A stretch of DNA of 31,162 nucleotides from positions 561,245 through 592,406 of the forward strand of contig BFEA01000076.1 of the NCBI GenBank assembly GCA_003427395.1, written 5' to 3'. The notes below the pieces were generated by a model. It was not told where the DNA came from. It saw only the letters and a program-made list of their open reading frames with translations, and searched no databases. The DNA comes from Chara braunii. Lineage: Eukaryota > Streptophyta > Charophyceae > Charales > Characeae. Shown in pieces: positions 1-10,902 of this stretch (its first letter is position 1; every line of letters starts with the position of its first letter). The position numbers and the translations under genes are program-made.

Positions 1-430
1 GTTAGCGCAGCAGCAGCAGCAGGGAGCAGCGGCAGCGGCGGCTTCGTAGCACGGCGGCCATAGCCGCCTGAGGTACAAGAGGCGAGGTTCTCCTCCTCCC
101 TCCTCGTCGCCAGCCCCCCTCTCTCACTCCCTCCTCCTCTGCCATCTCATCTCTTCTTCTTCTTCTTCAGACTTCTTCTTCTTCTTCAGACTTCTTCTTC
201 TTCTTCTTCAGACTGCTTCTTCTTCTTCTTCAGATTGGAGACTTCATACTAGTTGGACAGAGATCAGTGTTGGACTTCGGTGGTAAGAGGCTGTGGTACT
301 TACCGGATTCGAGACTTGGAGATTGTTGGGGTTGATACTCAGCGGCATCACCGTTCGGACACCGTATACATTAGGACTCTGTATCTCCGACATTGGTGAC
401 TTATTGTCCTCGACATTTTGATCTTGTTGG
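1..430. repeat. CAG/GGC-rich start and CTTCTT-CAGACT minisatellite
   Basis: The first 60 bases are CAG and GGC rich. From about 149 to 236 there is a short minisatellite in which runs of CTT/TTC are closed by CAGACT or CAGATT, giving four to five variable-length units. The rest to 430 is unique sequence with loosely recurring words such as TCGGTGAC and GGACTT. I see no convincing coding exon. Confidence 0.7.
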
Positions 431-2229
431 ATGACATTTTTGGATTACCATATCGGTGACCTATCGGATTCTATCTCGGTGACCTCCGGTGCTGTCTACC
501 TCCCCCACCTCCTTCGTCTCTCCTCCTACCTTTCATCTGTGTATGTGTGTACTGGGCCTGAGCATCTTCCATGTATGGCTCAGACCCCATCATCTCACGA
601 TTGTTTGTGTGTGGAGTGATATTCGTGTGAGTCAGTCTATGTGAGTCAGTCCGTTATCAGACTTCCGTTGCATACATACTCATCCTATATTGGTTGATCT
701 TTGGTTCTGCCCCATACTTGTTGATTCATTCACGATTATGTAACATGGGGCCTTCCTGCTGCAGCGCCCACCAAGGTGATGAAGATGACTGCCACCATAG
801 CCAGGTAAGTACCTCTGGCGCTTCTCCCCCTTCCTGTCCTTCTTCCTCCTCCAAGTCCTTGCTTCTTCCCCAGCAGCGCTGCTCCAAGCTAGCGCTCCAG
901 CCAGCGCTCCAAACAGTGTGTCGCCAAACTTGCACACCGACAATGAGGCTGGGCTCTTCGACCGGCCTGGAGATATAGCGGATTGCTTGCCTCTTGGGCA
1001 GTGACTTCCAGGCCGCTCGGCCTTCCCAAGCAACCGGTACCTCCTCCCTTTCGGAGGGAAACATCATTGCAGACTCATTATTGCCCGTGCAGGCCCTAGA
1101 CTCAGACTGGTCGGACTGGTACCCGCCTATTCCTAGCCTACAACTACTGGGCCTCTTCAAAATGCCACTTTTGTCTTCTTCTGCTCGGCCTCCAGTACCC
1201 GCACATCTACCTCTTCAGGGTGCGGTACCGGCCTACCTGCTACTTGAGTGTTTTCCCCCGCTGCAATCCCTCAATGTCACGGCCACAGGTAAGTACTGGC
1301 CCTGAGGGCCCAACGAACGAACAAGTGCCCTTGCGGGCCACACACACACTCAAGCCAACCAGCACTCAGACAGACATGCAGTCCAGCAAGCGTGCATACA
1401 CAGACTTAGAGAACTTAGTAGCAAGCGGGAAACTCAGCAAGGCATTCAGTCTATGAGCAAACTCAGAAATCAGCTGTGTGTTTCAGTCCATGTTTGGTTG
1501 GGACATCACATTGTCATTGCCTACTGCATCATCTTCTTCTCTTCTCCTTCGCATCATCTTCTTCTCTCCTCCTCCTTCGCATCATCTTCTTCTCTCCTCC
1601 TTCATGATCTTGTCTTCGGAGTGCATGTGCTTAAAGATAGAAAGGTAGGCATTGAGAGCCGGGTTCACTGCAACGCTGTGCTATTATGCATGTAACAAAG
1701 TTTGAAACGATGAGGACCTTACAGTGCTGGGAGCGCGGATGATGGAACTGGATGCATTGAATTTGAGGCAAGGGTGTTGCCGAGGGCTTCCGTCCCTCTT
1801 GGATTGTAAGGACATCTCCCTGTGGAATCAGAGAACTTTCTGCTGATGTCGGTACTTCTGTCTGGTCGTTCTTTGCGCAGATGCTAGTGTTAGCACATCT
1901 TTGTGCTGAGGATGAGCCAAGGAGGCGACCCTCCATTGTGAAGGTGGTGAATATCCTTGATGAAATTCTTACCTTGTCAAAGCAAGCAACTTATCGCAGA
2001 TCGCTACCGTCACCTGTGAATTCCAGTATGTTCATGACATTGCCTGTCGCCCGATAGCACTCTTAGCCTGTATGTCCATCTACTCAGTGTTTGTCTTTCA
2101 TATCTGCTCATTCGTTACGTCTTTGGATTCATTGGAAAAGGAGGGTTTCCAGAGTCATGTAAGGACATGCAAGCATCAGCTTCGTGTTTGTACTACTGCA
2201 AGCCATGTTATTGGTCTGTGGATTGATCG
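431..2229. other. Unique nuclear sequence, no supported gene
   Basis: Short overlapping frames occur on both strands, but none shows a recognisable domain. Two strong plant-type 5' splice-site matches (AG/GTAAGT) lie at 805-810 and 1289-1294, so a non-coding or spliced transcript is possible. A 27-bp tandem motif (GCATCATCTTCTTCTC plus a variable TCC tail) repeats about three times at 1526-1606. The local style (CT-rich stretches, CAG/GTAAGT) resembles the LTRs at 20048 and 28005, but I could not align it to them. Confidence 0.4.
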
Positions 2230-2437
2230 CTAGTTTGTCAGGTAGTTGGTCAGCCAGTTGCTTGGTTGGTTGGATGGTTGGATGGTTGGTTGGTTGGTTG
2301 GTTGGTTAGTTGGTTTGGTTGGTTGGTTAGTTGGTGTGTTGGTTAGGTTGGTTAGGTTTGTCACCTTGGTCCATATGTTCATTCCTTGGGCCATCACTTG
2401 GTTGGTTGGTTGGTTGGTTGTATGGTTGTATGGTTGG

Positions 2438-2468
<31 letters not shown>

Positions 2469-2680
2469 GTTTGGTTGGTTGGTTAGGTTGGTTACCTTGG
2501 TTACCTTGGTTACCTTTGTTCGCTTGTTCATTCCTTGGGCCATCATTTGGTCGGATGGTGGGATGGTTGGACGGTTGGATGGTTGGTTAGTTGGTTAGTT
2601 GGTTAGTTGGTTTGGTTGGTTGGTTAGGTTGGTTACCTTGAGTTACCTTGGTTCATTCCTTGGGCCATCAGTTGTTTTTT
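2230..2680. repeat. GGTT-type tetranucleotide array with a longer recurring phrase
   Basis: The + strand is dominated by GGTT and GTTA tetranucleotides. A longer phrase, TTCATTCCTTGGGCCATCA, recurs at 2378, 2527 and 2652 (spacings 149 and 125 bases), each time followed by a new GGTT block. The array is therefore a higher-order repeat and not a simple microsatellite. The Trp/Leu/Val-rich frames through it are by-products of the repeat. Confidence 0.85.
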
Positions 2681-2989
2681 GCCTGTTTGTCTATGTTTTT
2701 TGTTCTGTTCCATTTGTTTGTCTCTTCTTGAACTCTGTTGTTTGTTTGGTATTCATTCGGGCGCTTGTTTCCCTACTTGCTTGTTTGCTTGGTGGGCAAT
2801 TCATTCGTGCATTTGGTTGTTCCGGTTGGTTGGTTAGTTCATTCATTTTTTGGTGGTTCGTTTGTTCATTAGCTGCCATCATTTGAGTATTTTTTTTTGT
2901 AACAAAGCACAGTGTGGGAGGGAAAAGCTCTTTTGTCTCTTGTTTCTGCAATACCTACCTATGTTGTAAATATAGAGGGCCTCTCTACT

Positions 2990-3250
2990 AGGTGTCTGTA
3001 TGCCCGCCTGTCCATCTGTCTGTCTGCCTGCCTGCCTCCCTGCCTGCCTGTCTGTCTGTCTGTCTCTGTCTGTCTGTCTGTCTCTGTCTCTGTCTCTGTC
3101 TCCGTCTCCGTCTCCGTCTCTGCCTCTGTCTTTGTCCCTGTCTTGTTTCTGTTTGTCTATCTCTGCCTATGTGTCGTACTGTCTGTCAGTCCGCGTGTAG
3201 CACTCCCAATGTCTGTCGGTCAGTCAGTCCGCGTGTAGCACTACCAGTGT
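2990..3250. repeat. CTGT/CTGC/CTCTGT microsatellite complex
   Basis: CTGC and CTGT tetranucleotides (about 3000-3080) pass into CTGTCT and CCGTCT hexanucleotides (about 3080-3130). The tract ends in a short duplication of GTCAGTCCGCGTGTAGCACT at about 3185 and 3222. All three frames give Cys/Leu/Ser-rich peptides, which marks them as repeat artefacts. Confidence 0.85.
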
Positions 3251-5150
3251 AATACTGGCAGACGCAGAGGTGGGTTAGTGGTTACGAAGAAGCAGTGGTT
3301 ATGTGCATTTTCGTGCACGAGTTTACTTTCTCTGTTGTCTTTCAGGCTATCAAAGTTCCTTCTTATTGGGTGCAACAAGGTTGATTACAGTGCTGTTTGC
3401 TCAGCATAGCTTGTCAGGTCTAGGTTTTTCAAAGTGATTCTCTAGCTTTTCGGAAGTGCTTTTTTCGTTTTTCTTCTTTACCTCCAGAATTAGTTGATGG
3501 CTTCTTAACAAATGATGAAGCAAGGCCACATTGTACCACAGCTGTGTTAGAGGTGTAAGAAACTACTCCATGCAAGACTGAGAGGGAAGAAGGAAAGAGT
3601 TATCGTGCACCCTCTGGGAAGAATCTGGGAGGGAGGTAAGGAGTATATGAAGCTGGGTGGGAGGGAGGGTTTTAGTCCATGCGAGCAGAGCTGTGTAGAG
3701 GGAGTAGGCAAGTGGGAGTCGTAGAAACGAAGCATTCTTATTCCTGATGTGGAAACAATGGGAGGTAAGCAGGGTGCAGAGTCCCTAGATTGTATTCTAC
3801 AGAAGATGAAAGAGTCACAGTAAGGCAGCAAGACACTGTTGCCGCTTCAAAGTTCCTGGCGAGGGAGGTGTATTCGTGCCTATGGGCCTATGGCAAGGAC
3901 CAACTTAATCCAGCGGGTTTACTCTAGGCACAAAGGCCAACTTAATCCAGTGGGTTTACGGAACCCCTGTGGTAGGCCTGTGATGATCTACCTGAATGAC
4001 TGCTCATATGCAGATACAGGTCACTCATTGGTCATGCATCTGAACAGTGCAGTCAGGGCTGCCTGGGATTTCCCACCCTAACCAGACTGGTCCGACCTAC
4101 CTGGACTGGCCCACTCATCCAGTTTTCTCGCTGCGAACTGATGGCGACAAGCAGATGTGGAATTATGCCCTTCGCATCAGTGTGCGTATCAAGTAGCTCT
4201 TTCCAAAGAATTATGACGTCCCAATGGACCACATCAGGATAGGTTTGCTCGTAGATGTGCAAAGAGGTGCAGCAGGTAGCTCTGCCCAGAAAACTATGGA
4301 GTCCAAATGGCTGACATCAGGACAAGTGGCTGATTGACGTGAAATGAGGTGCAGCTTCCTTTCTGGGTCCCACGAGCTCTTGGAAGGAAACGCCTGAGTA
4401 GGGAGGTGAAGAACAGGGGTATCCGACACCAAGCGCATCCAGTGTGCTTGTTAAGAATGGCGAAGCTGATCCTCAGACAAGAACCAGTCCCTATTCAATT
4501 CTGCCCGAGTGTTCAAGAGTCTTTGTTGTCGACAACATCCCTGCAGAATGCTTGCCACTGGTGTGAGGAGGTGGATTGAAAGTAAGTTCACCGTTTGTGG
4601 TCAGCTGAGGTGTTCTCTCTCTTTGACAGTCGTAAATGCATGAGAAGACTGGACTGCAGTCGTTGTGGAACTGTATATCTCTATAGCGGGCATTATACCC
4701 TTTTTTTGTGATTGCCTGTGGTTGAAATGTGGAAGAACCAGCATATGTGTACACCAGCAGCTAGGTAGGTACCAGATAATAGGGCCGAAGAACTGGAAAG
4801 TAGGTAGCTGTGTGATCCACAAAAGAGATGCTAGCATGAATCTCTGGTAGTAACTGTAGTTTTGCTGATGCTAATGATCAGCATGGCAAAGAGGCATGCG
4901 GTGGTAGTCTTGCTTTTTTCTTGTTGTCCCCGTACATATCCCTGCTTGGTATGTTTTCCAGGTTTTGTCTTTTTTTGACTGCTTTCTCTGTATGCTCAAG
5001 GCATCGCACTTCCAGGCCTATGTTTCAAAGCATCATGATCCAGATTTAACCGAGTAACTTCACCACATCCTTATCCTGCTGTGGATTATGGTGCCCAAAG
5101 TTGGCTAAGAGGGGGCTTGTTGGATTACTTCCCCTGCACCTCCTACTCCT
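3251..5150. other. Nuclear sequence with two old tandem duplications, no supported gene
   Basis: No coding region is supported. The block CCAACTTAATCCAG-GGGTTTAC is duplicated 37 bases apart (3900 and 3937). A much older 83-bp tandem duplication starts at 4193 and 4276. Both of its units open with GTAGCTCT and close with GAGGTGCAG, and they are roughly two-thirds identical by eye. Confidence 0.5.
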
Positions 5151-5640
5151 CTTCTTCTTCATCGTCCTTCTTCTTCTCCTCCTACTACTCCTGCTCCTCC
5201 CTGCTGCCTCCTCCTCCTTTCTTCTTCTCCTAGCCCCTTGACAAGTCCTGGAGTGCAGCCAGACGAAACGCCTCCCGGAATGTGTGTGAGCTTGTTTATG
5301 TCTAAGCAGGTGGAATGAAGATTAACGACTGTATGCTTGGACAAATAACGATTGGCCTCGCTATTCACTATTCCTCCTCCTCCTCCTCCTCCTCCTCCTT
5401 CTTCGTCTTCTTCTTCGTCTTCATCTTCGTCTTCTTCTTCTTCTTCTTCGTCTTCTTCTTCGTCTTCTTCTTCGTCTTCTTCGTCTTCTTCGTCTTCGTC
5501 CTCCGTCTTTTTCCTTTTTTTGTTTTGCTTTGTCTTCTTCATTCTTTTGCCTCCTTCTCGCTTCTCATTTCTCCTTCTTCTTCTCCTTCTCTTCTCCTTC
5601 TTTCTCCTCCTCCTTCCTCCTCCTTCTTCCTCCTTCCCAG
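5150..5640. repeat. Long polypyrimidine tract (TTC/TCC/GTCTTC)
   Basis: The + strand is almost purely pyrimidine at 5150-5230 and again at 5370-5640. Runs of TCC pass into TTCGTC/TTCTTC and then irregular CTTCTC. Poly-Ser, poly-Phe and poly-Glu/Asp frames here are repeat translations. Such mirror-like purine-pyrimidine tracts can form triplex DNA; that is general knowledge, not shown here. Confidence 0.9.
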
Positions 5641-7035
5641 AGATCGCAAACTCCTACTTCTCCCACACTCACACCCAACCCATATCAAACCTGGATCCGC
5701 AGCCAGCCATAACTCTGGTTTAAGAATCCCCACAACCTGACCTGGCCGCAGTTGGGTCCAATTTTAGCATACAAACCCAGCCCCGGCCTGGCCGAGGCCT
5801 TGGAGAAGAATTGCCCCTGGACCTTCCCAGGCCAAGACTTATGTTTCACTGCCTGCCCCTGCTCAGACCCCCAAGCATAATCTCACCTGCACTCATCCGT
5901 AACTGGCATTCTTTCAAACCTGCCCGCACCTGCCCTTGCTTTTCCAAGTTCCCGCCCCTGTACCCAGCGTACGTTTGTTATAAGCTGCATTTGGGGCAAC
6001 TTTCTGTCTACGTACGGCGATGCTGACCATGCATTCAGATTGGGGGCAGATGGTAATGGTTGGTAGAGGAAATTTGAAAAGGAAAAGAAAAAAGTTTATC
6101 ATCGTCTGACATCTGTCTATACTCCGACATCGTCCGATTTCAGATGGAGAAGAAGACAAAGGAGAAGAGGAGGAGGGGGAACAAGATAAATATGATGTTG
6201 AATGTAGAAACAAAGGTGAATAGAGGAAACCTAACACAAACGGGAGGGAGGATTTCAGGATGACATGGACAAAAATGGGCAGAAGAGGAGGAGGTGGCGG
6301 AGGTTGGCAGAGTGAATGGGCCTACCTTGTCATCCGCCTTGCTGCATTGAGCAGCCAAACTGCGCAAGCTGTGCAGTGCAAACTGCAGTGTCGACCAATG
6401 TTGAGATCTGCCCGTCGAGCAGCGCAGCTTTGGCACACACCAGGCACTGGGAGGCTGTAGGAGCCAAAACTGCGTTGTTCAAACATTTTCCCCAACAGTG
6501 CAGTTTGGTGGTGTTAGCCTGCAATGGTGCTTCTGTCAGGCCTGAAAGATCAGCGGCCAGGGAGGCAGGAATGAAAACAAGGGGGCCTGGTATGTGTAGA
6601 GTCTGTGGACCCCTACATACAGACATACATACCCAAACTTGGTGTGGACCCGTGCACACCTGCCTATTTTGCTTTTCCTTTATAGAAAGCCACCCACAAC
6701 TGGCCTTTTTTCTTTTCCACTGGAACTGGCCCCAACTCAGTCCAGGGCCATCCTCCCTTCACCTGGCCACACCCGCCCACGTGGAACATGGAGGTAGCCA
6801 AACCTGCCTGCCTCTGTCCAATCCGGCTGGGGCCAGTTTGAGCTGGGGCACGGCCAGCCGTTTGCAGGCTCTGCTTCTTCCTACTTCTTACTCCTTCCGC
6901 TCGTTGTTCTTCTTCCTATTTCTCTTTCTCTTCCTCTTCCACTTCTGTCTTCCAGGTGAGGATGGATTTTGTATGTTGTGGGTGAGGGAAAGAGCTCTTG
7001 AGACTGAGAGGTGTATGAAACTATCCCTCTCTCTT

Positions 7036-7040
<5 letters not shown>
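5641..7040. other. Nuclear sequence, no supported gene
   Basis: A 264-codon frame runs through 6316-7110 on the + strand but has no recognisable domain. It ends in low-complexity Phe/Leu and Pro runs made by pyrimidine and C tracts, so I do not call it a gene. Purine-rich stretches occur at 6060-6310. Nothing else is recognised. Confidence 0.4.
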
Positions 7041-7044
<4 letters not shown>

Positions 7045-7068
<24 letters not shown>

Positions 7069-7075
7069 AAAAAAA
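7045..7075 (+). repeat. C22 followed by A9 homopolymers
   Basis: A run of 22 C (7045-7066) is directly followed by 9 A (7067-7075), flanked by CTCT and by GTGTGT repeats. The opposite G22 strand could form a quadruplex. Length in the assembly may be unreliable. Confidence 0.9.
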
Positions 7076-7208
7076 CTCTCTCACTGTGTGTATGTGTGTG
7101 TGTGTGGTAGATGTGTGCGAATCACATTTTCATTTGAACCCAGGATGGTACTGAACCATGCAACATACCATTTCAACACCTCAGGAGGAAAATACGCATC
7201 TGAGGGCA

Positions 7209-7328
7209 TACTCACACTAGGCCCTCAAAATTCCAAAATCGCAAAATGAGTGGCCCAATTGAGGTCTTGTAAACGACGGACTCGATCTGGGCTCATTTTG
7301 CGATTTTGTGATTTACACCCTGAGTGAA
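7209..7328. repeat. Foldback, possible MITE remnant
   Basis: A perfect 17-bp inverted repeat (CAAAATCGCAAAATGAG at 7234-7250, complement at 7292-7308) surrounds a 41-base loop. The complementarity continues imperfectly outward to ACTCA/TGAGT near 7209 and 7323, and inward to GGCCCA/TGGGC. This is the shape of a small foldback transposon. No clear target duplication or second copy is seen. Confidence 0.5.
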
Positions 7329-7329
7329 T

Positions 7330-8240
7330 CAAGTCACCCTCCAAGTAATACAACCAGCCAGCGGAAAATCAGCAAGGCAGGCAGAACACTTGCTGTGCAA
7401 CAAGCAGGGAGGCAGCGCCTTGAGCGGCAAGTGGGAGCAAAGCACTAAGGCTGGAGGGCACGGGAAAGGCGGGTGGGCAGACAAGCAGCACGGAGCAAGG
7501 CAAACAGCACAAGGCAGCAGAGCACATAGGCTGGAGCCTGGAGGGCACAGGGGAGGCGAGCGGACAGGCAAACAGCAGAAGGCAGCAAAGCACATAGTGT
7601 GGAAGGCAAAGGCATGAGGGGTGGGCAGGCCAAGGCAGTGAGGGAAATGACTGCGAGACAAACAACAGCAAAGTAAAAGCAGCAACCAAAGGAAATATAT
7701 GTACGACAACAAGACAACGACTGGATAAAAAAAAAAAAAAAAAAAGCTGATGAAGATTGTTTCATCGGAGTTGCACCGACCCATGAGGAGGCAGAACACT
7801 TTACAATCTCCAGAATCCCCATATTGATGCTTTGGGTCATGCACCCTTTGACCCTTGTTGAAAGCGAATGGACTGCTTGAGCAAGCAGCAAAGCAATGAT
7901 GCAGTGAGGCACAAGGCAGCACTGATGGAGCAGCCAAACTACGAGGCAAACAGGTACACAGAGAGGGAAGACAAGGCACGGTATGCGTATAGGCAGCTAG
8001 GGAACAGTGCAGCAAAGCACAAGGCAATGCAAACGAAGCGTGCAAACTACACAACAGACAAGCACATTGCACGGAAAGACCGCACAGCACACAAGCTAAG
8101 TACGCGGAAAGGCAAGGCGTGCAAATGTGCAGAAAGACAACTGCTCAGCGGAGCACAAGGCAATACCAACACAGCAGCCAAACTAGCCGCAAGCACACCA
8201 GCTGCAAGGAATGGTATGCGAAGCATGATGGGCAGTGTCC
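7330..8240. repeat. T-poor cryptic repeat (AAGGCA / GCAAAGCACAAGG words)
   Basis: The + strand is very poor in T and keeps reusing AAGGCAGCA, AGCACAAGG and GCAAAC words without a fixed period. This produces long open frames on both strands, including a Cys/Leu-rich minus frame of 253 codons at 7329-8090. An A18 run lies at 7728-7745. 7746-7860 is more normal in composition. I judge the region to be degenerate tandem DNA, not a gene. Confidence 0.5.
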
Positions 8241-8636
8241 ATTGTGATCTGTAGTCACACAAACAATTTATTGTCATCTCCTCGATATCCCTATCTGAGA
8301 AACGGATAGGTTTTGTTGAACATGAATCGTGGATAACAAAGGTCTTATTAATGCATGTGGAAAGTGGGAATCAACAACAGCATTCCCCCGCTCAGTGTCA
8401 CCATCACTGTTGTTTGTCGCAGATGGTAACTTTGGGATTAGATGCAATCATTGCCACCGTCTTCCCCCAAAGAAAATCCGTCCCGATCAGGACTATCTAC
8501 AAGTTATCTTTCTGCTCTAATGCAGTCCTGATGAAGTTGTGTTATGTTTGGGAGAAGAAGGTAATTTAATTACTGCAAGGAATGATGGGAACTTTTTGGT
8601 CTTGCAAGAGAAACGTATGCCAGCACGCCCACACAT

Positions 8637-8638
<2 letters not shown>
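8241..8638. other. Short unique nuclear stretch, no gene
   Basis: Ordinary composition and only short frames. It leads into the AC microsatellite that borders the mitochondrial insert. Confidence 0.4.

Positions 8639-8697
<59 letters not shown>
8639..8697. repeat. (AC)29 microsatellite at the border of the mitochondrial insert
   Basis: About 29 uninterrupted AC units. The first recognisable cox1 codon (8702) follows after only four bases, so the insert appears to begin at or inside this microsatellite. Confidence 0.95.
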
Positions 8698-8699
<2 letters not shown>

Positions 8700-8701
8700 C
8701 T

Positions 8702-9052
8702 GGTACCGGGTGGACGGTCTACCCACGTTTAAGCGGTATAACCAGTCATTCTGGAGGAGCTGTGGATTTAGCTATTTTTAGTCTTCATTTATTGAGTGTT
8801 TCCTCAATATTAGGTGCTATCAATTTCATTACGATTATTTTTAACATGCGTGGCCCAGGAATGACCATGCATAGATTACCTCTATTTGTTTGGTCTGTGC
8901 TAATTACAACTTTTCTGCTTTTATCGTCACTTCCAGTATTAGCAGGTGCTATTACTATGCTATGAACTGATAGAAATTTTAATACCACTTTTTTTGATCC
9001 TGCAGGAGGAGGAGATCGTGTTGTATTTCAACATCTGCTTTGGTTCTTTGGT
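8702..9052 (+). pseudogene. cox1: cox1 internal fragment (cytochrome c oxidase subunit I)
   Basis: In its functional form, cox1 encodes the haem-copper core subunit of respiratory complex IV in the inner mitochondrial membrane. This piece covers 117 codons from the middle of the protein. It opens at GTGWTVYP, runs through [16 protein letters not shown] and [17 protein letters not shown], and ends at the WFFG that normally precedes HPEVY. It has no start codon and lacks the N- and C-terminal thirds. One in-frame TGA lies at 8963-8965, inside the MLLTDRN motif. There is no TAA or TAG and no frameshift. WFFG/HPEVY is a well-known group I intron insertion site in cox1, so the 3' edge could be an old exon border; what follows is not recognisably an intron. 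Confidence 0.93.
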
Positions 9053-9190
9053 CGGGATGGCCACCTTAGAGAGTGATCTCTAAAGAAAAGCGTTGCCGTT
9101 TGCTGGAACAACTACACGCTTATTCGTACTTGGTTTTTAAGTGCTTGCGCCGAACCAGTGAAAATTGTATAAGCAATGTTCGATCAACAG

Positions 9191-9251
9191 GAAACCACAA
9201 AAAAGTACGCCGCCCGCCCTAGCCAACAACCGCCGAGCTGTTTGGGATCCT
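9191..9251 (+). repeat. 62-bp direct repeat, copy 1
   Basis: Begins GAAACCACAAAAAAGTACG and ends GAGCTGTTTGGGATCC. It matches 9886-9947 with only a few differences, about 695 bases apart. It lies inside the mitochondrial block, so it may be a dispersed mitochondrial repeat. Confidence 0.85.
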
Positions 9252-9885
9252 CAGAGACTTTACGCAACGAATCTCACTTGTTTCGTTAATGAGACGGAAA
9301 GAAAGAAAGAAAGAAAGAAAGCGGCAAGCCACTCACTTTGCGTTTACTTTCAATTCTAATTTGTTGGATTGATCGATGTTGAGGCTTTCTTTTACGTATG
9401 TATTGTATGCTCAGTCTTGTGAAGTTCAAACTCTTAAAGTGGGTAGAACGCAAAGTAAGATAAGCGAATGATTACATAATCGAGCAAAGAAGGAAAGAAA
9501 ACTTATGCTCCGCGAGGTTTCAGTAAGCTAGAGCAATCAATGAATTCAATCCCACCGGGCCATCGTCAATTTTNAATTCCCATTAGCTAAGGGTTCAATC
9601 TAGATAAGAGTTGGGATGGTTGGATTTGGCCGGCGGCGTATTATCTTGTTTACTTACTTACTCTTTAGACTCAATTATATCTGGAGAGAGAAAGAAGAAA
9701 TTCCATCTCTCATTTCTCAATCACAAGAGATGAAGATAAAGTCCAAAAAGCATCATGAGGTTTGAATGTGAGCCTCGTAATCTCGCTATGTGTTGGAACA
9801 TCTCGGAAGGCACGAAGAACGAAGTCCTTCTTCGCTTAGATTTCTAAGCGAATGATATACATTGGGACAAGTAGGTTATCAGCAA

Positions 9886-9947
9886 GAAACCACAAAAAAG
9901 TACGGTCGCTCGCCCTAGCCAGCAACCGCCGAGCTGTTTGGGATCCT
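9886..9947 (+). repeat. 62-bp direct repeat, copy 2
   Basis: Same unit as 9191-9251. The differences cluster in the middle (GGTCGCTCGCC against CCGCCCGCC). The sequences after the two copies diverge at once. Confidence 0.85.
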
Positions 9948-10902
9948 TACGCGAGAATTCTCTCAATCAAACAAAAGAGCGCTCTTGCGCCTTCCGCCTT
10001 CCATACTTAGGGGGCGATTTAGGTATTATTTGGAAGTCTTTAATTTAATTTAAATTCAATAGATTTCGCGACTGTATTTATTGAATTGATTGTAATTGTA
10101 TATATAATTGTTTTTTTAGAGGGAATAACGCGACGGTGTGCTCTACCAGGCTCCGCTTCCGTCGGTGAGCCAAAATAATGTTATATTTTAATTCTTCCTG
10201 GATTTGGTATTATCAATCATGTGGTTTTTTCTTCTTCCACAAAGCCTGTGTTTGGCTATGTGGGCATGGTTTATGGTGCGCCGTGTAAGGCGTATTTCGT
10301 CGATATCGGACGCCGACCGAAGGCAGGCACGAAGTGCAGCAAGACATGTTGGATACGAAAGCAAAACGCAAAGAAGTGGGCGTCCGTTCTCCTTCCTGTA
10401 TTTATTATGGAATAAATCAACGAAGGGTAGCGTTGTCGAAATGCGCGTGGAAAAGCACTTGGTCAAACCGAGCAACAGGAGGCTCACACCTCCGAGGCCG
10501 GCTCGGGAGATAAAAGTCGGAACGAATGAGGATAACGAACTCGATTATGTAGTGGATGAATGACATGATTCTCTTAGTCAGCGAGTAATGGCATGGACTC
10601 TTAGGATTGGTTCTGGTGGTGCATATAACATCATAGCGATACAGGCAATCCCTAACGCACCTTCGGCCTCAGTAAGGCACGAAGAATACACTACACGAGC
10701 ATTCACCACCAACAAGGGCGCCTTTGGCGTCGGCGAGTATGCAATCACGGGATCGGCCTCCCTCGATAATGGTAATGAGAAGGTCGACAGCGCCGCCGTA
10801 GTAAGGGAACTTAAGGGCGGCAGTCACGAATCGATGGCAGAGGGCGCGGCCTCTCCACAACTGGATTTTTGGAAATGTCGGCCGAAGCTTGAAACTTAGC
10901 TG

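Larger units (their letters stand above)
9053..10902 (+). other. Probable mitochondrial non-coding or intron DNA, no gene recognised
   Basis: Composition and word use differ from the nuclear flanks and match bryophyte/charophyte-like mitochondrial spacer. Short + strand frames at 10204-10563 and 10588-10899 have no recognised domain. They lie directly upstream of the RT pseudogene and may be the structural RNA part of its group II intron. A (GAAA)6 run lies at 9298-9321. A palindromic-looking CGACGG...CCGTCG pair lies at about 10130-10165. I found no clear group II domain V. Confidence 0.4.

Noticed and set aside
1-1300. Possible LTR of a second retrotransposon at the window start
   Set aside because: It shares a CT-rich style and AG/GTAAGT sites with the LTRs further on, but no matching partner repeat, PBS or polypurine tract was found in the window.
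2246-2886. Trp/Leu/Val-rich frames resembling membrane proteins
   Set aside because: They are translations of GGTT repeats and neighbouring T-rich DNA.
2992-3252. Cys-rich small protein frames
   Set aside because: Three overlapping frames all arise from the CTGT/CTGC microsatellite.
5315-5740. Poly-Ser/Phe (+) and poly-Glu/Asp (-) proteins
   Set aside because: Direct translations of the TTC/TCC tract in different frames.
6316-7110. 264-codon + strand open frame
   Set aside because: No recognisable domain, uneven composition, and the end is encoded by CT, C and GTGT repeats; likely chance.
7329-8090. 253-codon Cys/Leu-rich minus frame
   Set aside because: The underlying DNA is a T-poor cryptic repeat that opens frames on both strands; repeated CALP-type words follow the DNA words and no protein family is recognised.
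10204-10899. Two + strand frames (119 and 103 codons) before the RT pseudogene
   Set aside because: Considered as intron ORF domains or unknown mitochondrial genes, but no motif could be matched; kept only as possible intron RNA.
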